Counted from the stretch's first letter, positions 52,694-62,971 are shown. The stretch: 64,000 nt of DNA from Pleurodeles waltl (GCF_031143425.1 NC_090438.1:771725138-771789137), one strand, 5' to 3'. Numbers and translations are program-made. The notes: generated by a model not told the origin, from the sequence alone.

Positions 52694-53990
52694 CCTCGCC
52701 CCTTTGCTTTCATTGGTGTCTATTTTTTTTAGGTTGAACGTAAGCGTCCGACCTCATATATACTTTTAGTATACTTACTTTCATTTGTTAGTTTAAGTGT
52801 CATTCAAAAATCCTTGCTTGCTAGTGGTCAGTCATGCCTCTTGGTCCCTTCTTCTGTATGGGAGCAGGGAGCAACTACTGTAAAATTACACGTTGTCCTG
52901 TTTATCTGGTCCATAGGGGACTTTTTTTACTTTGTTTCCTGTACGTGTCCAAGGAAGCTGCCCTTTTTATATACAGAACATTCTAGCTCTGGGTTTAGCT
53001 TGGGTGTAAACAGGGCTAAAAATCAGGCTGTTATCATGGTCACATTTGGAGTTTGTGGGTTCTCTGCACCATCTCTCAGCTGCCTGGCTCCCACCCTTTC
53101 TTGGAGTGTACCTGCCTGTGATCCAGTGCAGACAGCAACGGAGGATCATTGATCTTAGTGTAAATGCTGTACTCTTGGGCTGGATGTTTTAAACAAAACA
53201 ATAAACTAATCCCAATTAATTGTGAAGTGTCCAGATTTTCTGAAGGATTCTGTTTACTAAAGGTGAGTATCGGCTTGCATGTAGATTCCTCAGTGGGAGG
53301 AAATGAAGCCCCCTACTTCTTCTTGTCATCCACAAATAAAGTTTCAATTTTAGAGATGGGTATGTGAATTTTATCATGGCTTACAGCCATTTCTCAATGC
53401 TGCGTAACTTTTGCTAACTTCTAATCGCCAACTTGAAGGGAGGGGGGATTCTATACTACATTGCTACTGCCAATGATGGTCACAAATCCATATTACACAA
53501 GGGGAGGCTGTTAATGTGGTGTAAATCAAGGTCCACCCAACAAGGAACCTTTCTGAGATGTGCTCATGACAACTTTTGAGGGCTCCTAAACACACAGAAG
53601 CACAGCAAATAAATGGCCTTTCTGAGCTTGCTTTTAAGTGAAAAAAAAACCACTGGCTGAAATGTAGCTTTCGTTTTTCATTTTCTTTAGAGCAATCCTG
53701 ATCTTGTGATTGGACTTGTAGTTTCACCTTTTCTGCTACAAGAAGTATGTGCATATTTGTCCAGGTATGCTCAGTGCTGGTGACTGAAAAAGCAGGACTG
53801 CTAAAATTGCACATGAACCAAGACACTTGAGGCGACACACAAGTCAACCCTGTATTGTGTGCACGTTATGCACTCTATGAGGCGGGCTGGAGTGTGCAGG
53901 GTTTTTGGGCACTCTCACTGGGGATTGTTGAGTATTTGCCCCAAAAAGTAACATTTCTAATTGGAAAACATTCCCTGTTATAAAATATTT
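52694..53990. other. Unassigned intergenic stretch
   Basis: I see no gene here. Short frames exist on both strands (for example 53464-53847 minus, 52814-53152 plus), but none shows a domain or codon pattern I recognise. The part next to 52694 could be the 5' region of the Penelope-like fragment. No tandem structure, terminal repeats or RNA genes were noticed. Confidence 0.5.
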
Positions 53991-55016
53991 TTTAACAGTT
54001 TGCAGTCCTCAGAGGTCACTGGCCCCGCTGGATGCATCGCTGTGCAGGTTCTTGAGTCTGGAGACAGGCCTGTAGGGCTGAGGCCAAGTCAGTTGTTGTC
54101 TCTGCAGGGCTTTAAGGTCAGCAGTCCTTCTTCTTGTTGTAGGTCATCAGGAATCTGATTTCCTGGGTTCAGGGTCGCCCCTAGATACTAGATTTAGGGG
54201 TGTGTTCAGGGCTGGAGGGCAGAAGACAATGGCTACTGTCCCTGAGGGTGGCTACACCCTCCTTGTGCCTCCTCCCTTTGGGTAGGGGGGCACAGCCCTG
54301 ATCCGACTGGGCTAAATCCTCCAAAGCAAGATTTTCTAAAGAAGGGGTCACCTCAGCTCTGGACACCTTAGGGGCTGTCCTGGCTGGAGGGTGACTCCTC
54401 TTTCTTTTCTCATTAACTCCTCCGGACTTGCCGCCACAAGTGGGGACTGTGCCGGGGGGGCGGGCATCTCCACTAGCTGGAGTGCCCTGGGGCATTGTAA
54501 CATGAAGCATGAGCTTTTGCGGCTCACTGCTAGGTATTACAGTTCCTGCAGGGGGAGGTGTGAAGCACCTCCACCCAGTGCAGGCTTTGTTTCTGGCCTC
54601 AGAGAGCACAAAGGCTCTCACCCCAGGAGGTCAGAAACTCATCCCTCAGTGGCAGGCTGGCACAGACCAGTCAGTCATGCACTGAAGGATTGGGTAAAGT
54701 ACAGGGGGCATCTCTAAGATGCCTTCTGTGTGCACTTTGTAATAAATCCAGCACTGTCTTCAATGTGGGTTTATTATTATGAGACGTTTCATACCAAATT
54801 CCCAGTATTCAGTGTAGCCATTATGGAGCTGTGGAGTTAGTTTTGACAAACTCCTAGACCATATACTTAATATGGCCACACTGTACTTACAATGTCTAAG
54901 AATTGACTTAGACACTGTAGGGGCATATTGCTCATGCAGCTATGCCCTCACCTGTGGTATAGTGCACTCTGCCTTAGGGCTTTAAGGCCTGCTAGAGGGG
55001 TGACTTACCTATGCCA
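53991..55016 (+). repeat. Noncoding interspersed repeat, probable LTR-element relic
   Basis: This GC-richer stretch contains phrases such as GTCGCCCCTAGATACTAGAT (about 54173), TGCCGCCACAAGTGGGG and GACACTGTAGGGGCA (about 54910). I recall these as recurring in abundant newt repeats, but this is memory, not a search. It ends abruptly after GACTTACCTATGCCA at about 55015, where the sequence character changes. Frames inside (such as 54181-54621 minus) look like chance. AATAAA occurs near 54742. Confidence 0.4.
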
Positions 55017-55024
55017 CATTATTT

Positions 55025-55199
55025 TGTGTGCATGGTGTTATGTTTTGCTTTATACAAAGTTTGGTAGAATGCCAGCGTCTTGACATTCCAGAGAAGGCAG
55101 TTATTGGCCTCTCTTGGTGATGGCAGGACGCTAGGTCGTGTTGTTATGAATAAAGTTGGTTTGAAAGTCCTACTGTGGAATCCAGCTTATTTCATCACA
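55025..55199 (+). mobile_element. 5' LTR of gypsy element 1 (start uncertain)
   Basis: The right end is fixed by the primer site that follows: the LTR ends ...TTTCATCACA at 55199. AATAAAG at about 55149 fits a polyadenylation signal in R. The left end is a guess. TGT occurs at 55025 and 55036, just after the older repeat breaks off at about 55015, which gives an LTR of about 165-175 bp. The 3' LTR lies beyond the window, so the start cannot be confirmed. Confidence 0.4.
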
Positions 55200-55202
55200 T
55201 TT

Positions 55203-55212
55203 TGGCGACGAG
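55203..55212 (+). promoter_or_regulatory. Primer-binding site, serine-tRNA type
   Basis: TGGCGACGAG lies 3 bases after the LTR end. It is complementary to the 3' end (CTCGTCG plus CCA) that I know for tRNA-Ser(GCU). A tRNA-Ser site is typical of the Mag-like branch of Ty3/gypsy, which agrees with the type of gag-pol found downstream. The match is 10 bases. Confidence 0.65.
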
Positions 55213-55370
55213 TTCCTGTTGAAGACACGACCTGGGCCAACCTGCGACGATTCCTCGTCTGTGATTTCCTGTTCCAGTTGTTCCAGGTGCCGTAGTGTGG
55301 GCCCGACATTGACGCTGCTGGAGCCGCTTCTGGAGTGACGGCCTATTGGAGATTGCTGTCAGGCATGGTG

Positions 55371-55900
55371 TTGTGGGAGTAGCATACACAATGTCCTGAT
55401 GTGTATATTTTGACGCTTCTTGCAATGCAAAGCAGAAGTGTGAGGCGTTTATCTGATTTCAGACGCGTTGTATGTTGTGGGAGGAGCGTACGCGACGTAC
55501 TGTTGTGTGTATTTTGTGATGCTTCATGTATCGGGAGGCGGAAGTGTGAGGCACTTCTCCAATTTTAGATACGTCGTAGCGTCCTGAGTCGGCTTGTGCA
55601 GCAGAACGTTTCCTGTCTCTCACCGATCAGCCTGGATCTGCTCAGCTCATTTTGTCTTCAACCTCAGGTGATGTATGCATTGAGGTGAAGAGCGGGGACG
55701 AAGAGAAGCCTTCTGACACAATTACAGATCTTACGGTGATCTGTACACCAAATAATTTATGTGCAGCATTCTCTGAGGATGACGGTGATCTGCACACCAA
55801 CTAACATTTGTACAGTATTCACTGGATTGATATACTGTAGTTTGCAGGTCACACAGTGATTTGCACACCAGTTCATTGTTTTTTTACACTGTTCCCTCTG
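55371..55900 (+). repeat. Repeated leader of gypsy element 1
   Basis: Two direct repeats of about 104 bp start at 55371 and 55475. Each opens TTGTGGGAG and contains AGAAGTGTGAGGC or GGAAGTGTGAGGC. Farther on, a shorter motif of the form GTGATCTGCACACCA recurs near 55737, 55786 and 55855 (49 and 69 bp apart). The leader is untranslated: the gag start lies at 56020. Confidence 0.7.
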
Positions 55901-56019
55901 GTGCTATATCTTTCATATCTTTATTAGTAACTGCACACAGCCACGGAATAGCTGTTCTGGCTGCCATTAACTCATTTGTTTCAAGGGACATTTCAGTTCA
56001 TCTAATTGTTATTGTAGTT

Positions 56020-56715
56020 ATGGCTACCCAGGGTAATATTTCTCCACCACCCCTATTTTTACCTCTTCCAGGGTCACCTGTTGTGCCCTGGGAGGATTGG
56101 ATAGAAATGTTAGAAAACTATATTGTAGCTTTAGATGGACAGAGTGTTTCGGCTATTCTATTGAGTACATTGGGATGTGAAGGTTAGCGTATTTTTAAAT
56201 ATTTACCCACAGCGCTAGGTGCCAATGGTCAACCAATGAATGATGTGTTTAAAGAGGCTATCAAGAGGTTGGAGATTAGGTTTGCTAAAGAAACTAATTT
56301 ACTCCTTGCTAGATATAAGTTCTACACTCAGCCACAAGATCACCATGAAACGATTGACAAATTTGTGTCAAGGTTGAGGGAATTATCAGTTAAATGTAGG
56401 TTTGGGTCCATGACTGAAGAGCTGATACGAGATCAACTCATAGTCCAGTGTTGTGAGAGAAAAATACAAGAGAGGCTGTGGGCTGCTAAAGATCCCAGTT
56501 TGCAGGAGGCGATTGAGATAGTAAAAGTCATTGAAGGGTCGCAGCGGTGTATGAAAGAACTAGAGAGGAAAGACAAAGGTGCTGCCTTTATGGTATTGTC
56601 TACTGATGCAGTATGTACTCAGCAGGAAGTAGGAGTACTATCAAAAATTGGCAGTACCTTCCAAAGCAAAAGGGAAAGAGTGTATTTGGTGTGGAAGCAT
56701 ATAACATTTGGCTGA
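56020..56715 (+). pseudogene. gag: Gag of Ty3/gypsy element 1, broken
   Basis: Gag forms the particle that packages the element's RNA in the cytoplasm. The likely start is ATG at 56020 (MATQGN), placed like the start of element 2's gag. The phase runs through one in-frame TAG at 56185-56187 and reopens from 56236 to a stop at 56713-56715. The middle contains YKFYTQPQDHHETIDKFVSR and a Cys-rich CRFGSM segment, both paralleled in element 2. The zinc knuckles belong to the next phase (56708 frame), so a frameshift lies near 56600-56690. Even there the first knuckle is cut by TAA at 56702-56704. Element 1 gag therefore carries two stops and a frameshift and is not expected to work. Confidence 0.82.
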
Positions 56716-57922
56716 TTCTAAGAAGTGTTTTGCTATCAATAAAGAGTGTCGTAAGTGTGGTCGTAAGGGACATTATGCTTGCATGTGTAGAGAAAGTGTT
56801 AAGTCTACTAAGGATGTCAAATCAGGAATAATTGTGGCAGGAGAATGTTATGATATTCCTTGTGGAGATAGAATTCTAGTTGTGAGTCAGGAAGAGAGTT
56901 CCGTGGAGATTAATAGTGTGCGTAGAATGTCCAGACATGTTGCTCTCTTGACAATAGATGAATTTCAAGTAAGTCTTATGATTGATTCGGGATCATTGTA
57001 TACCATAATTCCTGAAACTCTCTTTGAAGAACATTGGAAAAATGAGGAATTGTATCCCAAAGATATTTCTCCATGTGGTTACCAAAGTGGGAAAATTCAT
57101 TTGTTGGGGTATATGGTAAAGGAGATACGGTTTGAGGGGAGGAGTGTCATGGGGAAGATTCATGTGGCTTCAGAAGGTCCACCTATTTTAGGTTGGATGC
57201 ATCAGTTTGATCTCAATATTGTCATCAACCCAAGGGCACCTGATCAAATTCTTGTTGTTGAGGATGTACAATTGCATGATATTTTAGAGGGGTCTAAGCA
57301 TGTGTTCAGGAAAACTTTGGGATGTTTAAAGGGCTATGTACACATGATCTTTTCAAAGGAGGATGCTTTGCCCAGGCAACACAAATTACGCAAGATACCT
57401 TTTGTTGTGAGGGATGAAGTCAAGAACGTAATTGATAATATGTTGTCTGAAGGCATTATTGAAACAGTGGAGGTGTCTCCTTGGATTTTCCCAGTGGTTA
57501 TCACTCAGAAATCAGATGCCAGGGTGAGGTTATGTGTTGATTTGAGATCGTTAAATCAGAATATTGTAGTTGACAGATATCGTCTGCTTAATATCAACAA
57601 ATTGCTGACAGAAGTTAAAAATGTAAGGTATTTTTCAAAGCATGATTTGAAGAATGCCTCTCACCAGATCAAACTCCATCCTGAATCCAAACATTTGACA
57701 GCGTTTGTGACCCCTATAGGCACTTTCCAGTTCACTCGAATGCCTTTTGGCCTTGCATCAGCCGCTAGTGCTTTTCAGCGTATGATGACAAATATTTTTG
57801 GCAACATCAACAACGTGTTGTTCTTTCAGCATGACATCTTAAATGTAGGTGTAACTGTAAATTAACACAATCTCATTTTGAGGAAGGTTTTGAGGGTCAT
57901 TGGAGAATCTGGTTTAAGCTTA
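56708..57922 (+). pseudogene. pol: Pol of Ty3/gypsy element 1, left part: zinc knuckle, protease, RT
   Basis: This open stretch of 385 codons ends at a TAA at 57863-57865, and homology continues to 57922. Order: second CCHC knuckle CRKCGRKGHYACMC (about residues 15-28), retroviral-type aspartic protease with DSGS at residues 93-96, then the RT fingers and palm (VDLRSLNQ, HDLKNASHQIKL, MPFGLASAASAFQ). The catalytic box reads FFQHD at residues 372-376, so the first Asp of the YxDD box is His. This should abolish polymerase activity. The sequence departs from element 1 at 57922, where element 2 begins; the rest of pol reappears at 63345. ATG at 56708 is only the first in the open stretch, not a real start. 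Confidence 0.88.
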
Positions 57923-58035
57923 TATATACAATGTGTTTTTTTACTTATTATTATTTTTATTTTTTTTGATACATCTGTTATTTAAGTTTGCTGTGTAGTT
58001 TTTATACATATTCTGTGCCAACTCTTTGTTCTATA
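57923..58035 (+). other. T-rich leader remnant of gypsy element 2
   Basis: 113 bp between the break in element 1 pol and the element 2 gag start, T-rich with runs such as TTATTATTATTTTTATTTTTTTT. No LTR, TGT...ACA ends or primer site can be found here. A complete element would have its 5' LTR (229 bp, as at 63116-63344) and leader at this side, so the 5' end of element 2 is missing. Confidence 0.6.
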
Positions 58036-58809
58036 ATGCAGAATGTTTCCTCTCCGCCTTTCTTTCTGTCCTCTCCTGGGGAACCCCCAATTAGGTGGGC
58101 TAAATGGAAGAAAGTCTTCGAGAGGTACTCCAGAGTGTGTGGTACATCGTTGAGCAATGAGAGGAGGACTGCTTTACTGCTTCATTGTTTATGAACAGAA
58201 GGTCAGGAAGTTTTTGACCATCTTCCCGATCTTCCAGACAATGGAGCAATCAATTTGAATGAGTATGAAATATGTATTAGAAAGCTAGATCTACATTATC
58301 TTCCTAAGGTTAGCACAATCTTAGAAAGGTATTATTTTGGGAAGCGTTTTCAATTGGAAGGTGAATCTATTGAGAATTATGTCACTGATTTGAGACGTTT
58401 AGCCTCATCATGTAAATTTGGACCCACAATAGATGAGAGAATTCGGGACCAATTCATGTTGGGGTGCAATGTTGAAAAAGTACGAAGTGAACTATGGCTT
58501 TTAGATGATCCTCAGATTGATCAAGTTATTTCTTTAGCCAAAAGAATTGAACATTCTCTTAAGTGTGTTGATGTTGTGAAACACTGTGATGCTAAAGAGG
58601 TAAATGTAGTTAGTGATACTAAACCAAAGATAATCAAACCTCTTGATAAAGAAATGTCCTCCAGTGTTGCTAGCAAGAAATGTTTTAGGTGTGAGAGAGG
58701 GGGACATCTTGCTAATAGTAAGCTTTGCCCAGCTGTTAATAGTTTTTGTTTGTTTTGCAAAAAGAAAGGTCATTTTTCAGTTGTGTGTAATCTGAAAAGA
58801 ACAAAATAG
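58036..58809 (+). pseudogene. gag: Gag of Ty3/gypsy element 2
   Basis: ATG at 58036 begins MQNVSSPPF, which aligns with the start of element 1 gag. The phase runs 257 codons to TAG at 58807-58809 with one internal TGA at 58192-58194. Capsid-like middle region: LERYYFGKRFQLEGESIENY and CKFGPTIDERIRDQFMLGC. Near the C-terminus are two zinc knuckles, CFRCERGGHLANSKLC (longer His-Cys spacing) and CLFCKKKGHFSVVC (classical CX2CX4HX4C), which bind the RNA genome. The only visible lesion inside gag is the TGA. The protease that follows is in the same phase beyond the TAG. Confidence 0.85.
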
Positions 58810-59148
58810 CCTGTGAGAGTGGTTGATAATGGTGTTGATGTCAGCAAGGTTGAATCTGATTTTGCCTGTGGTCAAATAATTCTTCAAATTTCAGGTGACA
58901 ATTTGTCTGGCCCTCTAGATTATATTACTGTAGAGGGTAAAAGAACCAAAGTACTTTTTGACTCAGGGGCAAAGATTTCCATTGTGTCTGATAAATTTTA
59001 TCAAAATGAGTTAAAGGGTAAAGTAAATCTTTTGAAACCTGATATCAAACCTTGTGGGTATGGTGGTGAGCCCATTGATTTACATGGTTATTTTGTTGGT
59101 TTGATTGAGTATGATCAACGATTCACCTCCGGAAAAGTCTATGTTTAA
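58810..59148 (+). pseudogene. pol: Protease region of gypsy element 2
   Basis: Continues in the same phase as gag after the TAG and is open to TAA at 59146-59148. It contains the retropepsin active site FDSGAK within VLFDSGAKISIVSDKF, and downstream CGYGGEPIDLHGYFVG, as in the matching part of element 1 (CGYQSGKIHLLGYMV). The enzyme would cut the Gag-Pol polyprotein. There is no ATG at the start, as expected for a domain made only as part of a fusion. The TAA lies a few codons before the linker to RT and is more likely decay than a natural end. Confidence 0.8.
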
Positions 59149-59196
59149 AAAAAGGGGAATAGCATCATAAGTTGGTGGCATCAGAAAGATCTTGGT

Positions 59197-62103
59197 GTGA
59201 TGCTTGATCCCAACAGTTCACCTCCTATTATAGTGAAACATTTAGGAGCTATGGATGGTGTGGATGTAATTTCTACGACTGATCTCACAGAGAAATTGCG
59301 TAAGGAATTTCCAACTGTTTTCTGTGACAGAATAGGTTGCATGAAGGGATATTCTCATAAAATCAAATTGCTTCCTGAAGCTATACCGTTCTGTAGTAAA
59401 GGGCGGAATGTTCCTTTTGCAGTGAGAGATGAGTTACAATCTGAACTCAAAAAATTAGAGGATCAAGGGATAATTGAAGAAGTAGAAGGTACCGATTGGT
59501 TATCTCCCATAGTTATAGCTAGAAAACCTAATGGTAAAATCAGGGTTTGTGTTGATCTTCGCAAGCTTAATAGATGTGTAATGGTGGACAGATATCCGCT
59601 TCCCTACATCTCAGATTTATTAACTATGGTGTCGGGTGCTAAGGTGTTTTCTACCATTGACTTAACCTCAGCTTATCATCAGATCATCTTAGATGAATCT
59701 TCGAGAGATCTAATGGCTTTTGTCACACCTTTTGGTACGTTTAGATTTATTCGATTGCCTTTTGGTTTAATCTCAGCTGCCTCTGTATTTCAAAGAGCAA
59801 TGGAACGCATTTTAAAAGGGATCAATGGTGTGTGTGTGTATCAAGATGACATTCTGATTTATGGAGAGAACAGTGGTGCTCATGATGAAATTATCAGGAG
59901 GGTGTTAATGAAAATTTCTGAACATGGCTTGACTATTAAAGTAGAGAAATGCAAATTTGCAGTGGAGAACATTGACTATCTTGGACACACTATTACAGGA
60001 GGTGGTTTAGTTCCCAAGAGAGATCTGGTTGACACGATTAAGGGTTTGGCTTCTCCTACCTCCAAGGAAGAACTGATGAGATTTTTAGGCATGGCTGAAT
60101 TTTATAGTAAATTTGTTCAAAATTTTGCTGGTTCATGTTACAATATGAGATTGTTATTAAGGAAGGGTAAAGAATTTCTTTGGGATAAAGAGTGTGAGAA
60201 GGAATTCACCATGTTAAAGAAAAGTTTAGGTAACGCTCCCAAACTGAAGAATTTTAATCCTGAATTACAATCTATATTGACAACTGATGCCAGTAGTAAA
60301 GGTTTGGGTGCGGTTCTGCAACAAGGCTCACGTAGTGCAGAGAATACTATAGCATTCATCTCCAGAAGTTTGAAAGATACTGAGGCAAACTACTCTGTTA
60401 TAGAGAGAGAAGCCCTTGCAGTTTATTGGGCGGTAAAGAAATTTAAGACCTTTCTGTGGGGTAGATCTTTTGTTGTGAAAACTGATCACAAGCCGTTAGT
60501 TGAGGTTTTTAAGTCCAAAGGTGTTGATGCAATCTCAAGCAGAATTACCAAATGGATCATAGCTTTGCAGGAATATGATTTTCTAGTTGAGTATGTTCCT
60601 GGGACTGATAATTACTCTGCAGATGTGTTGTCAAGATTAGCAGTTTCTCCTAAATTAACAGATTTTGAAGATGTTGAAGACTCTGACCAATTTGACAGTG
60701 TGTGTGTGGTAGATCTTGAAATGATTTCTGAAGAAAAGTGGCGTGAAGATACTAATTCCGACAGAGTTTTGCAGGAGGTAATCAGATTATTGTGTTCTGG
60801 TTGGAAGAGCAAAATTCAAGGCAGTCTGGATTCCAGAGAATTTCGGAATGTGAAAGATCAATTGAGTGTTGATCGGGATTTATTACTTAGAGGGATGAGG
60901 TTAATCCCACCATCTAGTGTGAGAGATCTACTTATTTGTCAGGCACATGACAGTCACATGGGAATATCCAAAACGAAGGAGAGGTTAAGATCATCGTATT
61001 GGTGGCCTGGTATGGATACCCATGTGGAGAGAGTTGTTCGTGACTGTATGCAGTGTGATCTTAATGAGAAGACTATGAAGTCTAGAATTCAACCGATGAT
61101 AGTTAGAGACAAACCGAAGGGACCATGGGAAGATATTTCACTTGATATTTTAGGTCCTATATATGGTGATGGTTCTATTGATTATGTTATTGTGGTCATG
61201 GATATGTATTCTAGATGGCCTGAGGTTTTCTTCACCAAAGGGATAGATACACGGAATGTGATAGAGTGTCTTAAAGGTCTCATTACTAGGGAAGGCATAC
61301 CTTCCACCTTACTTACTGATAATGGGGTACAATTGCCTTCGAGAGTAATGGAAGATTTTCTTAAGAAATGTGGCATAAAACATAAGTTGTGTGCGTTATA
61401 CCATCCTGAGTGCAATGGATTGGTTGAGAGGTTCAACCGAGTTTTAAAAGAAACTATATCTTTGGTTAAGGACAATCATCTTAATTGGAAACAACAAGTA
61501 ATTAGAAAAGTTGCAGTATATAGACATACTCCACATTCTACGACAGGTCAAACTCCTTTTGTTTTGTTTCGAGTAAGACGAGGGAATACTATTCTTGAGC
61601 CACAATGGGTCAATGAATTTTTGGGAGAGAAAGGAAGAAAGGTTGTTGATGAGGATTGGAAATTCAGGGAACAAGAGAAATCTGTCAAGAGTAAAAGTTA
61701 TTTTGATAAAAGGAATGCTGTGAAGAAGACTAATGTAAATGTTGGTGATTGGGTTATGGTCAAGAATCCTGTGTTGAAGACTTGTAATAAGAGAGTTGGT
61801 TCTGCTTTAAAGGTTGTGAAACTTTTCACTAATGCTGTAAAGCTAAGCGATGGACGAATTTGGAACTTAAATAGAATAAGTAAGTTTAATGCTTACGCTA
61901 CGAGTTTGGAAACTTTAAGGTGTCAGAATGAGGAGAATTCTTGTTCGGCTGATAATATCGAAATGAGGAAATCTAAAAGGAACATCAAGACCCCTTTGCA
62001 CCTAAAAGACTATGGGGCATATTTATACTCTGTTTGCGCCGAATGTGCGTCAAAAATTTTGACGCACAATCGGCGCAAACCCTGCCCCATATTTATACTT
62101 TGA
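59197..62103 (+). CDS. pol: Pol of gypsy element 2: RT, RNase H, integrase (968 codons)
   Basis: The longest frame in the window, in phase with gag and protease. ATG at 59197 is only the first after the TAA at 59146. RT: LPFGLISAASVFQ, catalytic D155 (DLTSAYHQI) and YQDD at 215-218, intact. RNase H from TTDAS (D364) through REALAVYWAV and TDHKPL. Integrase: zinc site H584-x3-H588-x28-C617-x2-C620, then D650, D708 and E744 with exactly 35 residues between D708 and E744, intact. The C-terminal tail (VGDWVMVKNP) resembles the GPY-type region; no chromodomain is seen. Codons from 62014 on belong to a MITE, so the last 29 residues are foreign. The catalytic residues are all present, which suggests a fairly recent element. 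Confidence 0.93.
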   Translation: MMLDPNSSPPIIVKHLGAMDGVDVISTTDLTEKLRKEFPTVFCDRIGCMKGYSHKIKLLPEAIPFCSKGRNVPFAVRDELQSELKKLEDQGIIEEVEGTDWLSPIVIARKPNGKIRVCVDLRKLNRCVMVDRYPLPYISDLLTMVSGAKVFSTIDLTSAYHQIILDESSRDLMAFVTPFGTFRFIRLPFGLISAASVFQRAMERILKGINGVCVYQDDILIYGENSGAHDEIIRRVLMKISEHGLTIKVEKCKFAVENIDYLGHTITGGGLVPKRDLVDTIKGLASPTSKEELMRFLGMAEFYSKFVQNFAGSCYNMRLLLRKGKEFLWDKECEKEFTMLKKSLGNAPKLKNFNPELQSILTTDASSKGLGAVLQQGSRSAENTIAFISRSLKDTEANYSVIEREALAVYWAVKKFKTFLWGRSFVVKTDHKPLVEVFKSKGVDAISSRITKWIIALQEYDFLVEYVPGTDNYSADVLSRLAVSPKLTDFEDVEDSDQFDSVCVVDLEMISEEKWREDTNSDRVLQEVIRLLCSGWKSKIQGSLDSREFRNVKDQLSVDRDLLLRGMRLIPPSSVRDLLICQAHDSHMGISKTKERLRSSYWWPGMDTHVERVVRDCMQCDLNEKTMKSRIQPMIVRDKPKGPWEDISLDILGPIYGDGSIDYVIVVMDMYSRWPEVFFTKGIDTRNVIECLKGLITREGIPSTLLTDNGVQLPSRVMEDFLKKCGIKHKLCALYHPECNGLVERFNRVLKETISLVKDNHLNWKQQVIRKVAVYRHTPHSTTGQTPFVLFRVRRGNTILEPQWVNEFLGEKGRKVVDEDWKFREQEKSVKSKSYFDKRNAVKKTNVNVGDWVMVKNPVLKTCNKRVGSALKVVKLFTNAVKLSDGRIWNLNRISKFNAYATSLETLRCQNEENSCSADNIEMRKSKRNIKTPLHLKDYGAYLYSVCAECASKILTHNRRKPCPIFIL

Positions 62104-62866
62104 CGTCCGACCCCGCAGGCGTCAAAGTTCCACCATGTGCGTCATTTTTTGGAAGGGGGAACCAGCCTTGCGTTAATTATATGCAAGGTAGGCGTTCCCT
62201 TCCAAAAAATGACTTTAAGGCCTGTGCCCCATATTTATACTCTGACGTCATTTTGACGCACAGGTCAGGGCAGGCGTTAAGGGACCTGTGGGCTCAGAAG
62301 GAGCCCAGAGGTACCCTCCCATGCCCCCAGGGACACCCCCTGCCACCCTTGCCCACCCCAGGAGGACACCCAAGGATGGAGGGACCCATCCCAGGGAAGT
62401 TGAGGTAAGTTGGGGTAAGTATTTTTTTTCATTTTTTTTTGTGGCATTGGGGGGCCTGATTTGGGCCTCCCTACCTGCCACTATGCCCAATGACCATGCC
62501 CAGGGGACATAAGTCCCCTGGGCATGGCCATTGGGCAAGGGGGCATGACTCCTGTCTTTGCTAAGACAGGAGTCATGTCAATGGAGGTTGGGCGTAAAAA
62601 AAATGGCGCAAATCGGGTTGAGGCCTGAATTTTGCCTCAGACGTGACTTGCCCCATTTTTTGACACTCAACCTCCATTTTCCCCTACGCCGGCGCTGCCT
62701 GGTGTGAGTCATTTTTTTTTACGCACACCAGTCCGCAGCGCCGGCTAACGTCATTCAATAAATAAGGCGCCCGCATGGCGCTTTGGAATGGCGTTAGCCG
62801 GCTGTAAACTTTTTGACGCACAACTGCGTTGGCGCAGTTGTGCGTCAAAAAGTATAAATATGGGCA
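62014..62866. mobile_element. Foldback MITE, 853 bp, inverted relative to the copy at 41 kb
   Basis: Ends GGGGCATATTTATACT and AGTATAAATATGGGCA form imperfect terminal inverted repeats of the same type as the element at 41120. The probable target duplication is TAT (62011-62013 and 62867-62869), although neighbouring AT bases leave its limits open by a base or two. Internal hairpins include a nearly perfect palindrome at 62032-62080 and the ACTCCTGTCTT...AAGACAGGAGT pair near 62547-62573. Blocks shared with the 41-kb copy appear in reverse orientation. No transposase. It interrupts the 3' end of element 2 pol. Confidence 0.85.
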
Positions 62867-62869
62867 TAT

Positions 62870-62971
62870 ATCTTAAATGGACGGCGAGAAAGTACTTCAA
62901 ATGCTGTGGATAAAAGACCAAGAAGAAATATCAAGACTCCATTCTACCTCAGGAACTTTGTTATGAAATGA
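62870..62971 (+). pseudogene. pol: Displaced 3' end of element 2 pol
   Basis: After the MITE, the phase that pol would have without element and duplicated TAT is open to TGA at 62969-62971, 33 codons plus stop. MITE plus duplicate is 856 bp, which is one more than a multiple of three and so accounts for the changed phase. The peptide is basic (clusters of Arg and Lys), like the usual end of such integrases. In the present arrangement it is not translated as part of pol. Confidence 0.7.

Noticed and set aside
53464..54621. Minus-strand frames of 127 and 146 codons as host genes
   Set aside because: No domain, no homologous frame elsewhere in the window, and the second lies in a repeat-like stretch with equally open frames on the + strand.
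57923..58035. 5' LTR of element 2 hidden in the T-rich stretch
   Set aside because: Only 113 bp are available against a 229-bp 3' LTR, and no segment matches the 3' LTR sequence.
62034..62538. Frames within the 62-kb MITE as genes
   Set aside because: They overlap hairpins and simple Gly/Pro stretches and mirror the noncoding frames of the 41-kb copy.
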